The notes under the pieces are model-generated. The model searched no databases, had not been told where the DNA came from, and was given only the letters and a program-made list of their open reading frames with translations. Below are positions 11,267-20,489 of a DNA stretch of 64,000 nt, one piece after another. Positions within the stretch are counted from its first letter, which is position 1. Each line of letters opens with the position of its first letter. The position numbers and the translations under genes are program-made. The DNA is from Ceratopteris richardii (lineage: Eukaryota; Streptophyta; Polypodiopsida; Polypodiales; Pteridaceae). The stretch is from assembly GCA_020310875.1 (NCBI GenBank), contig CM035423.1, positions 119,134,345 through 119,198,344 on the forward strand, given 5' to 3'.

Positions 11267-11703
11267 TGTGCTCATGGTATGTGTATTGTATGTTTTCTAC
11301 ATATTTTGTAGCCTCTGTGCAGAGTATTGTGTGTGACATCTAGAACTCGGCTTTCTACTTCAAGGGTATCATCATGGAGCTCTCGAAAAGGAGACTCCAC
11401 TGCGGTGTGTTTCCATTGAAATACTTCACTGATATAAGAGCATTTCAATGCAAAAGTTTTGTTCCTTTTGTGCAAGTGAAACGAGCACTTGCTTGCCTAC
11501 CCAAGGCTTTCTCCAAGGCTTACGATTTGCAAGCACCTTCCCGCCCACCCAAGGCTTATGACCAAGGTGGTGACCAAGGCATAGACCTTGGCATACCTTG
11601 TCATCTGAGTCACAGAAGTCACCATTGTCACCATTGGCTACACGCAAGTGAGGATCTCAATGATCAAGGAAGACAGAGGTTCTTGGTAATTCTCTGGAGG
11701 TCA

Positions 11704-11708
11704 GCCAT
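11704..11708. other. Target site duplication GCCAT (left copy)
   Basis: GCCAT directly precedes the TG of the 5' LTR and recurs directly after the CA of the 3' LTR at 29651-29655. Five bp is the usual duplication for Ty3/gypsy integration, so both ends of the element are intact. Confidence 0.93.
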
Positions 11709-11955
11709 TGTTGCAGAGCGAAGAGAGCACAAGGCAGAGAAAAAGATGGGCCCCAAAATTTTTCCGATTTGGACACTTTATTTTTGTATCATAATCATTT
11801 TGTAATATAATTTCCGATGTAAAAGCACTAGAGGAGTCCTCTAGATGCATACCCATGGAGATTAGTAGCTTACCCATGTAAATTAGTAGGAGATTAACCT
11901 TTTCGTGAATAAAGTGCCGGTCTCTTGTGTGAAAGGACCATTTTTAAGGCACATG

Positions 11956-11963
11956 TATATAAG
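11956..11963 (+). promoter_or_regulatory. LTR TATA box
   Basis: TATATAAG is conserved in the 3' LTR at 29008. It is the most likely core promoter for the genomic RNA of the gypsy element. Confidence 0.5.
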
Positions 11964-12506
11964 TCAATTTCTTACTCTTTGTAAAGACTTTTGGCCATTG
12001 TGAGAATCAAGAGCACATAATTTCGAATTTGTGTCTTCTCCTCTCTGTATCATCTTCTTTGTAAGCTTGTATGCATGTGTGTTGCTTGAAAAGAGTGTTA
12101 GGAAGTGTTTTCTATCCATGAGAGTGTTTGTTTGTTGTGGTTAAGGTGTGTGTGCAGTGTAGGAAGTGCTAAAGTGTAGGAAGGTCATTCCTATGACTCA
12201 GTATTTTGTTCATAACTTGAAGCAAAAGTGCCAAAATTGAGTGAAAATACCACCATTGGATGCGTCTTCTTGAGAGCCTCGAAACTCATATGCTACTTGC
12301 TATATTTGGAGTTTGGAGCTGAGAGAAAAGCTCAATTTACTGTTGGCTGCTGCACCAAGTATCGCGACACCATGACTGACGGTTGAAGCTTGTTTGGTTT
12401 AGATCTTGCCTTGTTTGCACTCTTTGGGAAACTCATGTGCGTTGATCGTCATTAGAATGCATGTCTTCATACACTCGGCTAGGTTTTGATGCTCCTCGGA
12501 TTGATA

Positions 12507-12512
12507 AATAAA
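12507..12512 (+). terminator. LTR poly(A) signal candidate
   Basis: AATAAA in GATAAATAAAGCG is present in both LTRs and lies downstream of the TATA box, as needed for 3' end formation in the 3' LTR. An alternative AATAAA (in GTGAATAAAGTGCC) lies upstream of the TATA box. Confidence 0.4.
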
Positions 12513-12605
12513 GCGTGAATCCCCACTATATGCACTTGAGGGGGATTGAGGTATAGTCTCTTTCTCCGCAAGTCCCTAAGTTGGATCTTAGGTAAACACG
12601 TTTTT

Positions 12606-12623
12606 TGGCGCCGTTGTCGGGGA
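12606..12623 (+). other. Primer-binding site, tRNA-Asp type
   Basis: TGGCGCCGTTGTCGGGGA starts 7 nt after the 5' LTR. It is the complement of the 3' end of plant tRNA-Asp (TGGCGCCGTTGCCGGGGA) with one C-to-T change. Athila-type gypsy elements are known to use this primer for minus-strand DNA synthesis. Confidence 0.9.
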
Positions 12624-12710
12624 ATGTCGAATCAAACCGAGGCATTCGTGTGATGATAAGTAGCTTTTTGCATTGAAGTGAGTGGAGGAGTGGTGATTTT
12701 CTCTTCTTTG

Positions 12711-13114
12711 GTAAGTCACATTCATCCGCACTTACTACTTCTCACTCTTGAAGTGTGTGTAGTGAGTTATTAATCTAGGGAAGTGAGTGGAATGAGTAGA
12801 GTAGGAGGAGTAAGGGAGTAGATTAGGTAGTTAGAGTAGCTTTCAATCCTTGTCTTGTCATTCTTTTTTAGTGAGTAGGAATATTCAAAAGTATAAAAGT
12901 CCAAAATTGTCTTTTGTAAGTCACTTGTTTTTGAAACAAGTATCGTGGGAGCTCACAATCAACTATCGCGATCTTAGACGAAGGTGTTTGAGCTGCACAG
13001 AGCTAGCAGAGGCGAGTGAATAGTTGAAGGCTAGCATCTAAGGTGAACACATTACTCTATCATCCATTTTAGCTAACAAAATCAAGTAAATTAGCTGAAC
13101 GATCTGCGGTAAGT
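12711..13114 (+). promoter_or_regulatory. Leader with three GTAAGT splice-donor candidates
   Basis: The untranslated leader holds GTAAGT at 12711 (TTTGGTAAGTCAC), 12916 (TTTTGTAAGTCAC) and 13109 (GCGGTAAGTATCG). These are consensus 5' splice sites. Together with the intron 3' end at 24466-24489 they could allow a spliced subgenomic RNA for the downstream ORF. This is inferred from motifs only. Confidence 0.35.
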
Positions 13115-13255
13115 ATCGTGTTGGCCATATCGGGGTAGAGAAGAAGTATTTTTATGATTCAGGCTAAGAGGGAGGGGTTGATGCACTCACAACACATGTG
13201 TATGCACTCAAAAACCAAAAACAACACTTGCAAAAATTGAAAAGTGTCAAGTATC

Positions 13256-13960
13256 GTTTTTATCCCGCGGTCGAGTATCGCGATACCTAAGTATCGTGAT
13301 CTCCTGTGGTTGAGTATCGCGATACCTGACCTCCTCAAGTATCGAGTATCATGTAATCCTTTTCATGATACCTGTCAAGTATCGGGTATCGTTGAATAGG
13401 GTATGACGATACATGGCAAGTATCGAGTATCGTTGAGAATTTCTCACGATACTTGTTGGATATCGCATATCGTGTATCGTGAAATTCAAGTCGCGATACT
13501 CGTTGAGTATCGTGTATCGTGAGTTTCGGATCGCGATACTTGCTGGATATCGTATATTGTGGAGACCATTTTCCCGATACCTGACGAGTATCAAGTATCA
13601 TCTTGAATTGCCTCGCGATACTTGTCGTGTATCGAGTATCGTCATTTTCCCGGTGAATATCGTGTATTGTGTATCGCCAAATATCTGATCGCGATACCTG
13701 ACAAGTATCGTGTATCGAGTTCCTCAAGTATCGAGTATCGTGTTTTGCACGCTATATTGGGCAAATATCATGTATCGTGTATTTGAGTATGGAGTATCGT
13801 CTTTACCCAAGTATCGTGTATTGTTTTCGGTGAAGTATCGTGTATCGTCTCTATTCAAGTGGTCGAGTATCGTGGTACCCTTTTGGTGTGTCACATATCG
13901 AGTATCGTGACATATCCAGCTTGGGTCAGATATCGAGTATCGTGAACCTTTTTGGGGTCA
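13256..13960 (+). repeat. ~40-bp tandem array of palindromic TATCG units in the gag leader
   Basis: Units start near 13336, 13376, 13417, 13456, 13503, 13543, 13583 and 13624, mostly 40-41 bp apart. A typical unit is (C)AAGTATCGAGTATCGT, a 10-15 bp spacer, then CGATACTTG, so that it can fold into a hairpin. The palindrome GTATCGCGATAC is intact at 13275 and 13314. From about 13700 the array degenerates into spaced AGTATCG/TGTATCG words with few inverted arms. It lies between the primer site and gag and has no sensible coding frame. Confidence 0.9.
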
Positions 13961-14083
13961 AGGATCGTGACTTGAGGTTTCACTGTCAGTCCTTTCTCAA
14001 CCAAATTTTTCTAGAATTCTGACCCTTAGTGAAGAACTCTAGAAGCTAGAGGTTGTCAAGGGCTGATCAGAGCTTTTAAGTGA

Positions 14084-14770
14084 ATGAACCTGAGATCTGG
14101 GAGAACCCTAGGAAGCCGAAGAAGTGTGATCTCTTCAGTGGGAAGTGTAGCCGAACCAAGTAGCCGCTCACATTATTCTGAAACCTCTAGTGAGTCAGAG
14201 GAAGAAATTCCTATGGCTTCAGAGGATATGCAAAACACTATACCAGTGATTGGCATGATGTCAATTATTGAGGGAGAATATCGGACATATTTAAAATATG
14301 TGACCACCAATCAACATGAGATACCCGTATATCTAGATGGACTAAACGGATCAGTGGCCAGATTGAAGAAAGCTTGAGATGCTTACATAGTGCCTAGGCC
14401 AGCAGTTAAGTATGCAGGAGGAGTTTATATGGATAAAAGGGATATCCAGTATGTTGTTGCAGAACATCCTGAAAACATCAATGAACTTGGGGAAGAAAAC
14501 AATGCCCCAAACCTTAATGAAGACAAGAATCAACAGCAAGTGATCACACCTAGAGGGAGATCTACTGTTGTTAGGGTTTGGAGAGGAGACCTGGTTCCCC
14601 AAGATGACTCCTTAATGGATGTGTATTTGATCAATGGAATGGAGAATCTCCTTAGAGCCCACTCTTCATTATGGGAAGCAGGCCCTAATCCAGTTACTGT
14701 CTATGAGTTACAAGACCCTCCACCATTATCACATATTTGGACAAAAATCATAGGAGATACTGGCCTCTAA
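14084..14770 (+). pseudogene. gag N-terminal part (broken)
   Basis: The ATG at 14084 opens a frame starting MNLRSGRTLGSRRSV, followed by a serine/glutamate-rich segment. One TGA at 14375-14377 interrupts it, and the same frame then continues (PRPAVKYAGGVYMDKRD, later ITPRGRSTVVRVWRGDLVP) to 14770. The continuing Gag is then found one frame away from 14737, so a small indel near 14740-14760 shifts the frame. The segment KYAGGVYMDKRDIQYVV has a clear counterpart in the second gypsy element at 62820-62880 (KFENGAYLNKEGTMYVV), which supports it as genuine Gag. Role: N-terminal, matrix-like part of the particle protein. Confidence 0.75.
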
Positions 14771-17499
14771 CAGAGTCAAAAAGAGCCGAGTTGAAATATC
14801 AAAACATTCCAGTGTTTCCCCCGAGGGATCAAGCCACTACTTCACAAAACCTACATGGAACCTCTGAGAATAATTCATTCCAACAGTCAGGACAAACACA
14901 ACAAACACATATTCCGGTCAGACCACACGTACAGTTTGCTATGCCTGCAAATAACCCCCACTATTGGCCTCAGCCACCTGTTGACCCATGGAATGGAATT
15001 CCTGCCCCAGTTAGACCACCTGTAGCAAGAGGACCTGGTATATCCATTGGAAGACCCGTTTTCCCTGTGATGCCTAGACCGCCTGAAGCAGGAAGAAAAT
15101 TGAGACCTATTCAAGTTGCCAAATGTATGAGAAACCATTATGATGGCTCTAGCGAACCTTACAATCATATAGCTGAATTTAAGCAAGTAATCAAAGCCGA
15201 ACAAGTAGAAGATTTCTGGATCCAACATGAATCTTTTGGTCTAACTTTGACAGACACAGCTTTAGCTTGGTTCCAGCCATTAGATCCAAATAATTTTCAA
15301 AACATGGAACAAGTCTATCAAGAAATGATTGAGGAATTCACTAAGTCTGGAATTAAAAACAACTCTTCATCGTTGATTCATAGCTTTAAGCAAGCTCCTA
15401 CAGAATCAGTGAGATTGGCAGCAAGAAGATTCAAGCAGTATGTGGATAGATGCCTAGTGGAAGAGAGACCTACTCAAAACAAAATGGTGTCCTTATTTTT
15501 GGAAGGATTATTGAATGGATCATTAAGATCTTTGGTATACGTAAAAAGAGTTCAAACTTTGCAAGAGTGTATGAAGGAATGTATCGACCTAGAAGACAAT
15601 CTAGCAGAGGATCTGAAAATACCTCAAGGTAGTATCAAAAGTGAAGATTCAGCCAGCAGCACATCAAACCCTAAGAACAATGTAGAGGAAATAGCTGACT
15701 TAGTAGCAAAGAATTTGAACATGCAAGGACAGAGGAACTACCCCAACAACCCAATGAGAGTGCCCATGCTTCGAAGATGCATGCATTGTGGAGGTGATCA
15801 TCCATCTCATTTGTGCACTAGGGGAGTAGTCCCACCACCTGTACAACCTGTCATGAGACCTTATGGATACCCTCAGAGAGATCTAGGAGGAGAAGCCTGT
15901 AGATATCCCACATATCAGCAACAGGCACATGTACCACGACCATATGCTTATCAAGGGTACACTCAACCACAACCGGTGTTAGGACAACAACCGCCCCATC
16001 CTCAGAATGTTGTCCCGGTGAAAATAGCTCAACCTGAAGAAAACTTAGAGAGAGCAATAGTTACAGCCACACCTTTGACTAGTAATGAACCATATGATTC
16101 ATCCTATGACCATAGCCAAGGAAACTATCCCACTTATGAGAGCTCTATGATAGAATATGGACAAATGTACGAACCATATGCCTATGGCATGGAAGTGCCA
16201 GATAGTTCCTACGGATATGAGCAGGACTATGTGTTATTGATGTACACAGCCCCCAGGGCATCCATACCCCCCCGACCCATGAACAGACCGCATGTACCTA
16301 GAGGACCATGCTATAGATGCGGAGGTGATCATTATATCAGAGAATGCACACTACCAAACCCACCACCACCTCAACGAGTCTGGGAAGGATACTGTAGTGA
16401 TTGTGGTAAAGAACACCTTTTCAGAGATTGCACCAAGAACCCCAACAAAGTTAACTCTAACGTGCAGATTAATGTGATAGAAGTGATAGAGTCGTCAGGA
16501 AGTGATAAGGAGTACATTGTACCGTTGAAAGCAATAACTAGAGCCAAAGCTAGAGAAACCCCATACAAAATCAAAGAAAATGATCAAGGTGACAGGAAAA
16601 TAAACATACCTACACCTCAAATAGTTGAAGACTGGGGAGAGCCTGAGAAAAGTGTTACAGGTAAACGAACACATAGATGGAAGAACCGTAGATATAGGGT
16701 GAAGGAAAAGAAACTACAACAAAAGAAGGAAAATGAAAAGAGTGAACAAAATCCAAAAGAGAAACAAGAAGAGGAAGAAGAAATTCGGAAAAGAAAGTCA
16801 AAAAAAGAAGAGGTAGGATCAGTTTTAGCAGATCCCATGCCTGAAGAATTAGCCATGTGGATTCAGGCGTACAAAGCACGAATAAGAGCAGGACCTACCA
16901 TTGAACAACATGAAAGAGAATATCCTAGAGGTGACCTAGAGAAAGAAAGGTTGGAGATATGTAATAAGTTAATTGAAGTGGCTCAACAGACCCTAGAAAA
17001 ACATGTTGTTCAATTACCCAACTCGCGAATTCCCGAAAGAGAATTCCAAGAGTGTGTCATCACGAAAGACCTCGAGAAACCCGAAGCAGGTGAGACACAT
17101 AATGGAAATTGCTGCGAGGATAGAAGGGAAAGATCCATTGTTCCCAAAGTAGAAGGGGAATGGCCTAAAGATTTCTGGGCAAGAGTCCAAGAAGACCGAT
17201 GGAAGAAAGTGGAAGGAATAGAACCACCCTTTGAGGAGTTGGAAGCAGAAGGTGAAATAGACGATTCGATACCTGAACTAAATTCAGAGGGATTATTACA
17301 AATAGACCAAACTGACAAGGATAATGACAGTATGAGGGTCTTGCCAAATTACACAGGAGAGTACGAACATAATTCGGAATTATATTGCATTCCCTCGATA
17401 AGGAAAAAAGAACCGAACCCATCAGTCAAAACATCGGACATCATACAACACCTTAAAAGAGTAAAAATCCCTTGCACTTTGACATGTAAGAACTTTTGA
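14737..17499 (+). CDS. gag: Gag polyprotein (capsid, zinc knuckles, basic C-terminal tail)
   Basis: A 920-codon open frame. After a proline-rich stretch comes the retrotransposon gag (capsid) domain (roughly residues 120-290, with ESFGLTLTDTALAWFQPLDP and LIHSFKQAPTESVRLAARRF). Three zinc knuckles follow: CMHCGGDHPSHLC (about 15778), CYRCGGDHYIREC (about 16309) and CSDCGKEHLFRDC (about 16393). All have the spacing CX2CX3HX4C, one residue shorter before the histidine than the canonical CX2CX4HX4C. Between knuckles 1 and 2 lies a tyrosine/proline/glutamine-rich linker. The tail is strongly charged (KKLQQKKENEKSEQ and similar), then acidic. Gag builds the virus-like particle and binds RNA. The ATG at 14737 is probably not the true start; the N-terminus lies in the shifted frame upstream. 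The frame ends with TGA at 17497, overlapping the pol frame. Confidence 0.9.
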   Translation: MDKNHRRYWPLTESKRAELKYQNIPVFPPRDQATTSQNLHGTSENNSFQQSGQTQQTHIPVRPHVQFAMPANNPHYWPQPPVDPWNGIPAPVRPPVARGPGISIGRPVFPVMPRPPEAGRKLRPIQVAKCMRNHYDGSSEPYNHIAEFKQVIKAEQVEDFWIQHESFGLTLTDTALAWFQPLDPNNFQNMEQVYQEMIEEFTKSGIKNNSSSLIHSFKQAPTESVRLAARRFKQYVDRCLVEERPTQNKMVSLFLEGLLNGSLRSLVYVKRVQTLQECMKECIDLEDNLAEDLKIPQGSIKSEDSASSTSNPKNNVEEIADLVAKNLNMQGQRNYPNNPMRVPMLRRCMHCGGDHPSHLCTRGVVPPPVQPVMRPYGYPQRDLGGEACRYPTYQQQAHVPRPYAYQGYTQPQPVLGQQPPHPQNVVPVKIAQPEENLERAIVTATPLTSNEPYDSSYDHSQGNYPTYESSMIEYGQMYEPYAYGMEVPDSSYGYEQDYVLLMYTAPRASIPPRPMNRPHVPRGPCYRCGGDHYIRECTLPNPPPPQRVWEGYCSDCGKEHLFRDCTKNPNKVNSNVQINVIEVIESSGSDKEYIVPLKAITRAKARETPYKIKENDQGDRKINIPTPQIVEDWGEPEKSVTGKRTHRWKNRRYRVKEKKLQQKKENEKSEQNPKEKQEEEEEIRKRKSKKEEVGSVLADPMPEELAMWIQAYKARIRAGPTIEQHEREYPRGDLEKERLEICNKLIEVAQQTLEKHVVQLPNSRIPEREFQECVITKDLEKPEAGETHNGNCCEDRRERSIVPKVEGEWPKDFWARVQEDRWKKVEGIEPPFEELEAEGEIDDSIPELNSEGLLQIDQTDKDNDSMRVLPNYTGEYEHNSELYCIPSIRKKEPNPSVKTSDIIQHLKRVKIPCTLTCKNF

Positions 17500-18050
17500 A
17501 GGCCAAACCACATTTGAAGGAGAAATTAACCAGTCAATTGGAGACCAAGACGAAGGAAAAGGAGATGCCTGATGAAGTAAACATAGTAAAAATCCCAGTC
17601 GATAAGGTTGGAGATTTTAGTGAGGGAGATGAAGGAAACACTTGCCTTCCAATTACCTATAGAGGTTACACTACTAAAGCCATCTTAGATTCTGGAGCGG
17701 GAGTAGGAATTGCAACTAAAGAAATCTGGGAGAAATGGGGAAAACCAACTCTAAGACCAACACGCATGAAGATACAAATGGCAGACGGACACACAGAACG
17801 ACCCTTGGGATTATTGGAACGGGTAGTTTTTACCACTTGCGGAGTTGAGTTCGAGCACACCTTAGCGATATGTCAATTTGAAAGGCCTAGCAATTATGAA
17901 ATGATACTTGGAAGACCATTCATGAGGCAACTAAAGGTAGTGCAAGATTGGGGAAAAGACGCAGTATATTTACAACATGAAGGAACCACAACAAGAATAA
18001 ATCTCCACACTTATACATATCAAGATGTTCCTTCCTTACAATGGAATTAG
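17496..18050 (+). CDS. pro: PR1: retropepsin-type aspartic protease (start of pol)
   Basis: The frame continues gag in the -1 phase. There is no ATG; a TAA lies three codons upstream, so expression needs a -1 shift around AACTTTTGA or an indel has separated formerly fused frames. The catalytic motif is AILDSGAGVGIA (Asp codon at 17688), followed by a flap-like segment with MADGHTERPLG and the C-terminal EMILGRPFM (about 17898) that matches the I-L-G-x-x-F/W motif of retropepsins. Full domain length is about 110 aa, normal for the family. It would cleave Gag and Pol in the particle. The frame ends with TAG after PSLQWN; the same TAG occurs in both downstream duplicate copies, so it predates the duplication. 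Confidence 0.88.
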   Translation: MKAKPHLKEKLTSQLETKTKEKEMPDEVNIVKIPVDKVGDFSEGDEGNTCLPITYRGYTTKAILDSGAGVGIATKEIWEKWGKPTLRPTRMKIQMADGHTERPLGLLERVVFTTCGVEFEHTLAICQFERPSNYEMILGRPFMRQLKVVQDWGKDAVYLQHEGTTTRINLHTYTYQDVPSLQWN

Positions 18051-19430
18051 ATTCACAAGGAGGAAGATAGCCAGTCGATTCATAGTATAGGTTCAAGTGA
18101 TCAATTGTGGATGAATGAAGACACTCATCTATGGATATGCCAAACTGTGAAAAAGGAAGAAGATAGGAGGAAAGGATGGAAGCAGAGGCAAGGAGTTGCT
18201 AGATCTATACAAGATCCAGCCTATATGCCTCAAATATACTTAGATGAAGAATTCGAACCTCATGGTTGGATGGAGATTTTAGCTACCCTAGATGTGTGTG
18301 TAAACGAAGAGGTGATAACCATGAAGATACAAATGGCAGAAGGACACACAGAATGACCCTTGGGATTATTGGAACGGGTAGTTTTTACCACTTGCGGAGT
18401 TGAGTTCGAGCACACCTTAGCAATATGTCAATTTGAAAGGCCTAGCAATTATGAAATGATACTTGGAAGACCATTCATGAGGCAACTAAAGGTAGTGCAA
18501 GATTGGGGAAAAGACGCAGTATATTTACAGCATGAAGGAACCACAACAAGAATAAATCTCCACACTTATACATATCAAGATGTTCCTTCCTTACAATGGA
18601 ATTAGATTCACAAGGAGGAAGATAACCAGTCGATTCATAGTATAGGTTCAAGTGATCAATTGTGGATGAATGAAGACACTCATCTATGGATATGCCAAAC
18701 TGTGAAAAAGGAAGAAGATAGGAGGAAAGGATGGAAGCACAGGCAAGGAGTTGCTAGATCTATACAAGATCCAGCCTATATGCCTCAAATATTCTTAGAT
18801 GAAGAATTCGAACCTCATGGTTGGATGGAGATTTTAGCTACCCTAGATGTGTGTGTAAACGAAGAGGTGTTAACCATGAAGATACAAATGGCAGAAGGAC
18901 ACACAGAATGACCCTTGGGATTATTGGAACGGGTAGTTTTTACCACTTGCGGAGTTGAGTTCGAGCACACCTTAGCGATATGTCAATTTGAAAGGCCTAG
19001 CAATTATGAAATGATACTTGGAAGACCATTCATGAGGCAACTAAAGGTAGTGCAAGATTGGGGAAAAGACGCAGTATATTTACAGCATGAAGGAACCACA
19101 ACAAGAATAAATCTCCACACTTATACATATCAAGATGTTCCTTCCTTACAATGGAATTAGATTCACAAGGAGGAAGATAACCAGTCGATTCATAGTATAG
19201 GTTCAAGTGATCAATTGTGGATGAATGAAGACACTCATCTATGGATATGCCAAACTGTGAAAAAGGAAGAAGATAGGAGGAAAGGATGGAAGCACAGGCA
19301 AGGAGTTGCTAGATCTATACAAGATCCAGCCTATATGCCTCAAATATTCTTAGATGAAGAATTCGAACCTCATGGTTGGATGGAGATTTTAGCTACCCTA
19401 GATGTGTGTGTAAACGAAGAGGTGATAACC
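17766..19430 (+). repeat. Three tandem 555-bp copies of the PR1 C-terminal part and linker
   Basis: Unit boundaries by ATGAAGATACAAATGGC: 17766-18320, 18321-18875, 18876-19430. The period is 555 bp (185 codons), so the pol frame is kept. Each unit begins after the catalytic Asp, so units 2 and 3 carry protease flap and ILGRPF segments without an active site, plus the linker toward RT. Units 2 and 3 share changes absent from unit 1 (CGA to TGA after HTE at 18354 and 18909, GACGG to GAAGG, ACAACATG to ACAGCATG) and differ from each other at only a few positions. A first duplication was therefore followed by a second, recent one. A CATGAA microhomology marks the junction. Confidence 0.95.
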
Positions 19431-19847
19431 ATGAATGAATGCATTGATGAGGAAGGATATGATGTTAGTCTATATGTGGTAGTTCTTCAAGAGGCCGAAG
19501 AAGGGGAAGTGATAGAAAAGGAATGGAATGAGGACTATGAGAGCATTGAAATGGAGCAAGAGCAAATGGAAACGGAAAATGAAATTCAAGAAGTAAGTGT
19601 CATAGCTAAGGAAATAAATCAAGAACCAACACAGGAAGAAGAGCTTGGATTAGATGGAGTAAAAAATGATGAAGACAGTAAGCCTCAAGATCAATTTGAA
19701 GTACCCACGCATTTCAAAAAATATGAAGTAGAAGAGAGGAAAATTGCTATTCAAATGCCAAGACGAGAAGCTCAGTCCGGAGTAACATATGACAACAAAG
19801 AACAGACCAAGAAAATAGTAGTAACCTTAGAAGAGGGAGAAGAATGA
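19431..19847 (+). CDS. Pol linker between PR1 and RT (acidic)
   Basis: In the pol frame after the third repeat unit, about 139 residues rich in glutamate and aspartate lead to a TGA at 19845 (EEGEE then stop). After the stop the frame continues directly (CTFIGQDVSMEEEQELREY) into RT, so the TGA is a point nonsense mutation. The linker has no recognised fold; acidic linkers before RT occur in plant gypsy Pol proteins. Confidence 0.65.
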   Translation: MNECIDEEGYDVSLYVVVLQEAEEGEVIEKEWNEDYESIEMEQEQMETENEIQEVSVIAKEINQEPTQEEELGLDGVKNDEDSKPQDQFEVPTHFKKYEVEERKIAIQMPRREAQSGVTYDNKEQTKKIVVTLEEGEE

Positions 19848-19874
19848 TGTACTTTTATAGGACAGGATGTCTCT

Positions 19875-20489
19875 ATGGAGGAAGAACAAGAGTTAAGGGA
19901 ATACAGGGATGTCTTTGCCTGGACATATAAGGATTTGAAAGGAGTAGATCCATCTATATGTGCACATAGAATCCCTATGACATCCAAAGCTAAACCTTCC
20001 AAACAAAGACCATACACATATAACGATGTTTACTCAGCAAAGATTAAAGAAGAGATAGATAAGCTGTTAGATGCTGGGTTCATTTACGAGATTGAACACA
20101 CGGAATGGGTATCACCTTTGGTGGTCGTACTGAAAAAGAATGGTAAGTTAAGAGTATGCATAAATCTGAAAAAAGTAAATGCTTCCACCATTAGAGATAG
20201 TTACCCATTACCCATCACGAACCATCTTTTGGAAAGAGTGGAAGGGAAGGAAGTTTATAGTTTTTTGGACGGCTTTTCAGGTTATAATCAGGTAGCTATT
20301 GCTCCTGAGGACGAGCATAAAACAACCTTTGCAACTGAGTGGGGAGTGTACGCCTTTAGGGTTATGCCTTTCGGCCTAACCAATGCCCCAGCCAAATTCC
20401 AAAGATTGATGTGCCATGTATTCAAGGAGTTCCTGAGAAAGAGTATGGAGGTATACGTGGATGATTTATGCACTTATTCAGCTATATGA
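19875..20489 (+). CDS. Reverse transcriptase, fingers and palm
   Basis: The frame contains REYRDVFAWTYKDLKG (the usual entry of gypsy RT), WVSPLVVVLKKNGKLRVC, YPLP, FLDGFSGYNQVAI, TFATEWGVYAFRVMPFGLTN and the catalytic YVDD at 20454-20465. All are in family order. It copies element RNA into cDNA in the particle. The next residues end at a TGA (20487-20489, after CTYSAI). The same frame continues without shift into the RT thumb (EHIPELGKIFAKC), so a single CGA-to-TGA change is the simplest explanation. YVDD is followed by LCTYS where family members commonly have a phenylalanine. Confidence 0.93.
   Translation: MEEEQELREYRDVFAWTYKDLKGVDPSICAHRIPMTSKAKPSKQRPYTYNDVYSAKIKEEIDKLLDAGFIYEIEHTEWVSPLVVVLKKNGKLRVCINLKKVNASTIRDSYPLPITNHLLERVEGKEVYSFLDGFSGYNQVAIAPEDEHKTTFATEWGVYAFRVMPFGLTNAPAKFQRLMCHVFKEFLRKSMEVYVDDLCTYSAI

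Larger units (their letters stand above)
11709..12598 (+). repeat. 5' LTR (890 bp)
   Basis: It starts TGTTGCAGAGCG and ends GGTAAACA. It aligns along its whole length with 28759-29650; most differences are transitions. It holds a TATA-like TATATAAG at 11956 and AATAAA words at about 11908 and 12507, the expected U3/R/U5 signals. Confidence 0.96.

Noticed and set aside
11361-11378. GGGTATCATCATGGAGC as copia primer-binding site after the LTR fragment at 11134
   Set aside because: It matches only GGTATCA of the consensus and the LTR end before it is undefined.
11374-11805. 143-codon plus-strand open frame
   Set aside because: It crosses the exact 5' boundary of the gypsy LTR and its target duplication, so it is a chance frame joining two unrelated sequences.
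13335-13910. Open frames on both strands in the TATCG array
   Set aside because: Products of the tandem repeat; coding potential not credible and position is the untranslated leader.
16617-16879. Minus-strand hydrophobic open frames within gag
   Set aside because: They are the reverse of the lysine/glutamate-rich gag tail, a typical shadow.
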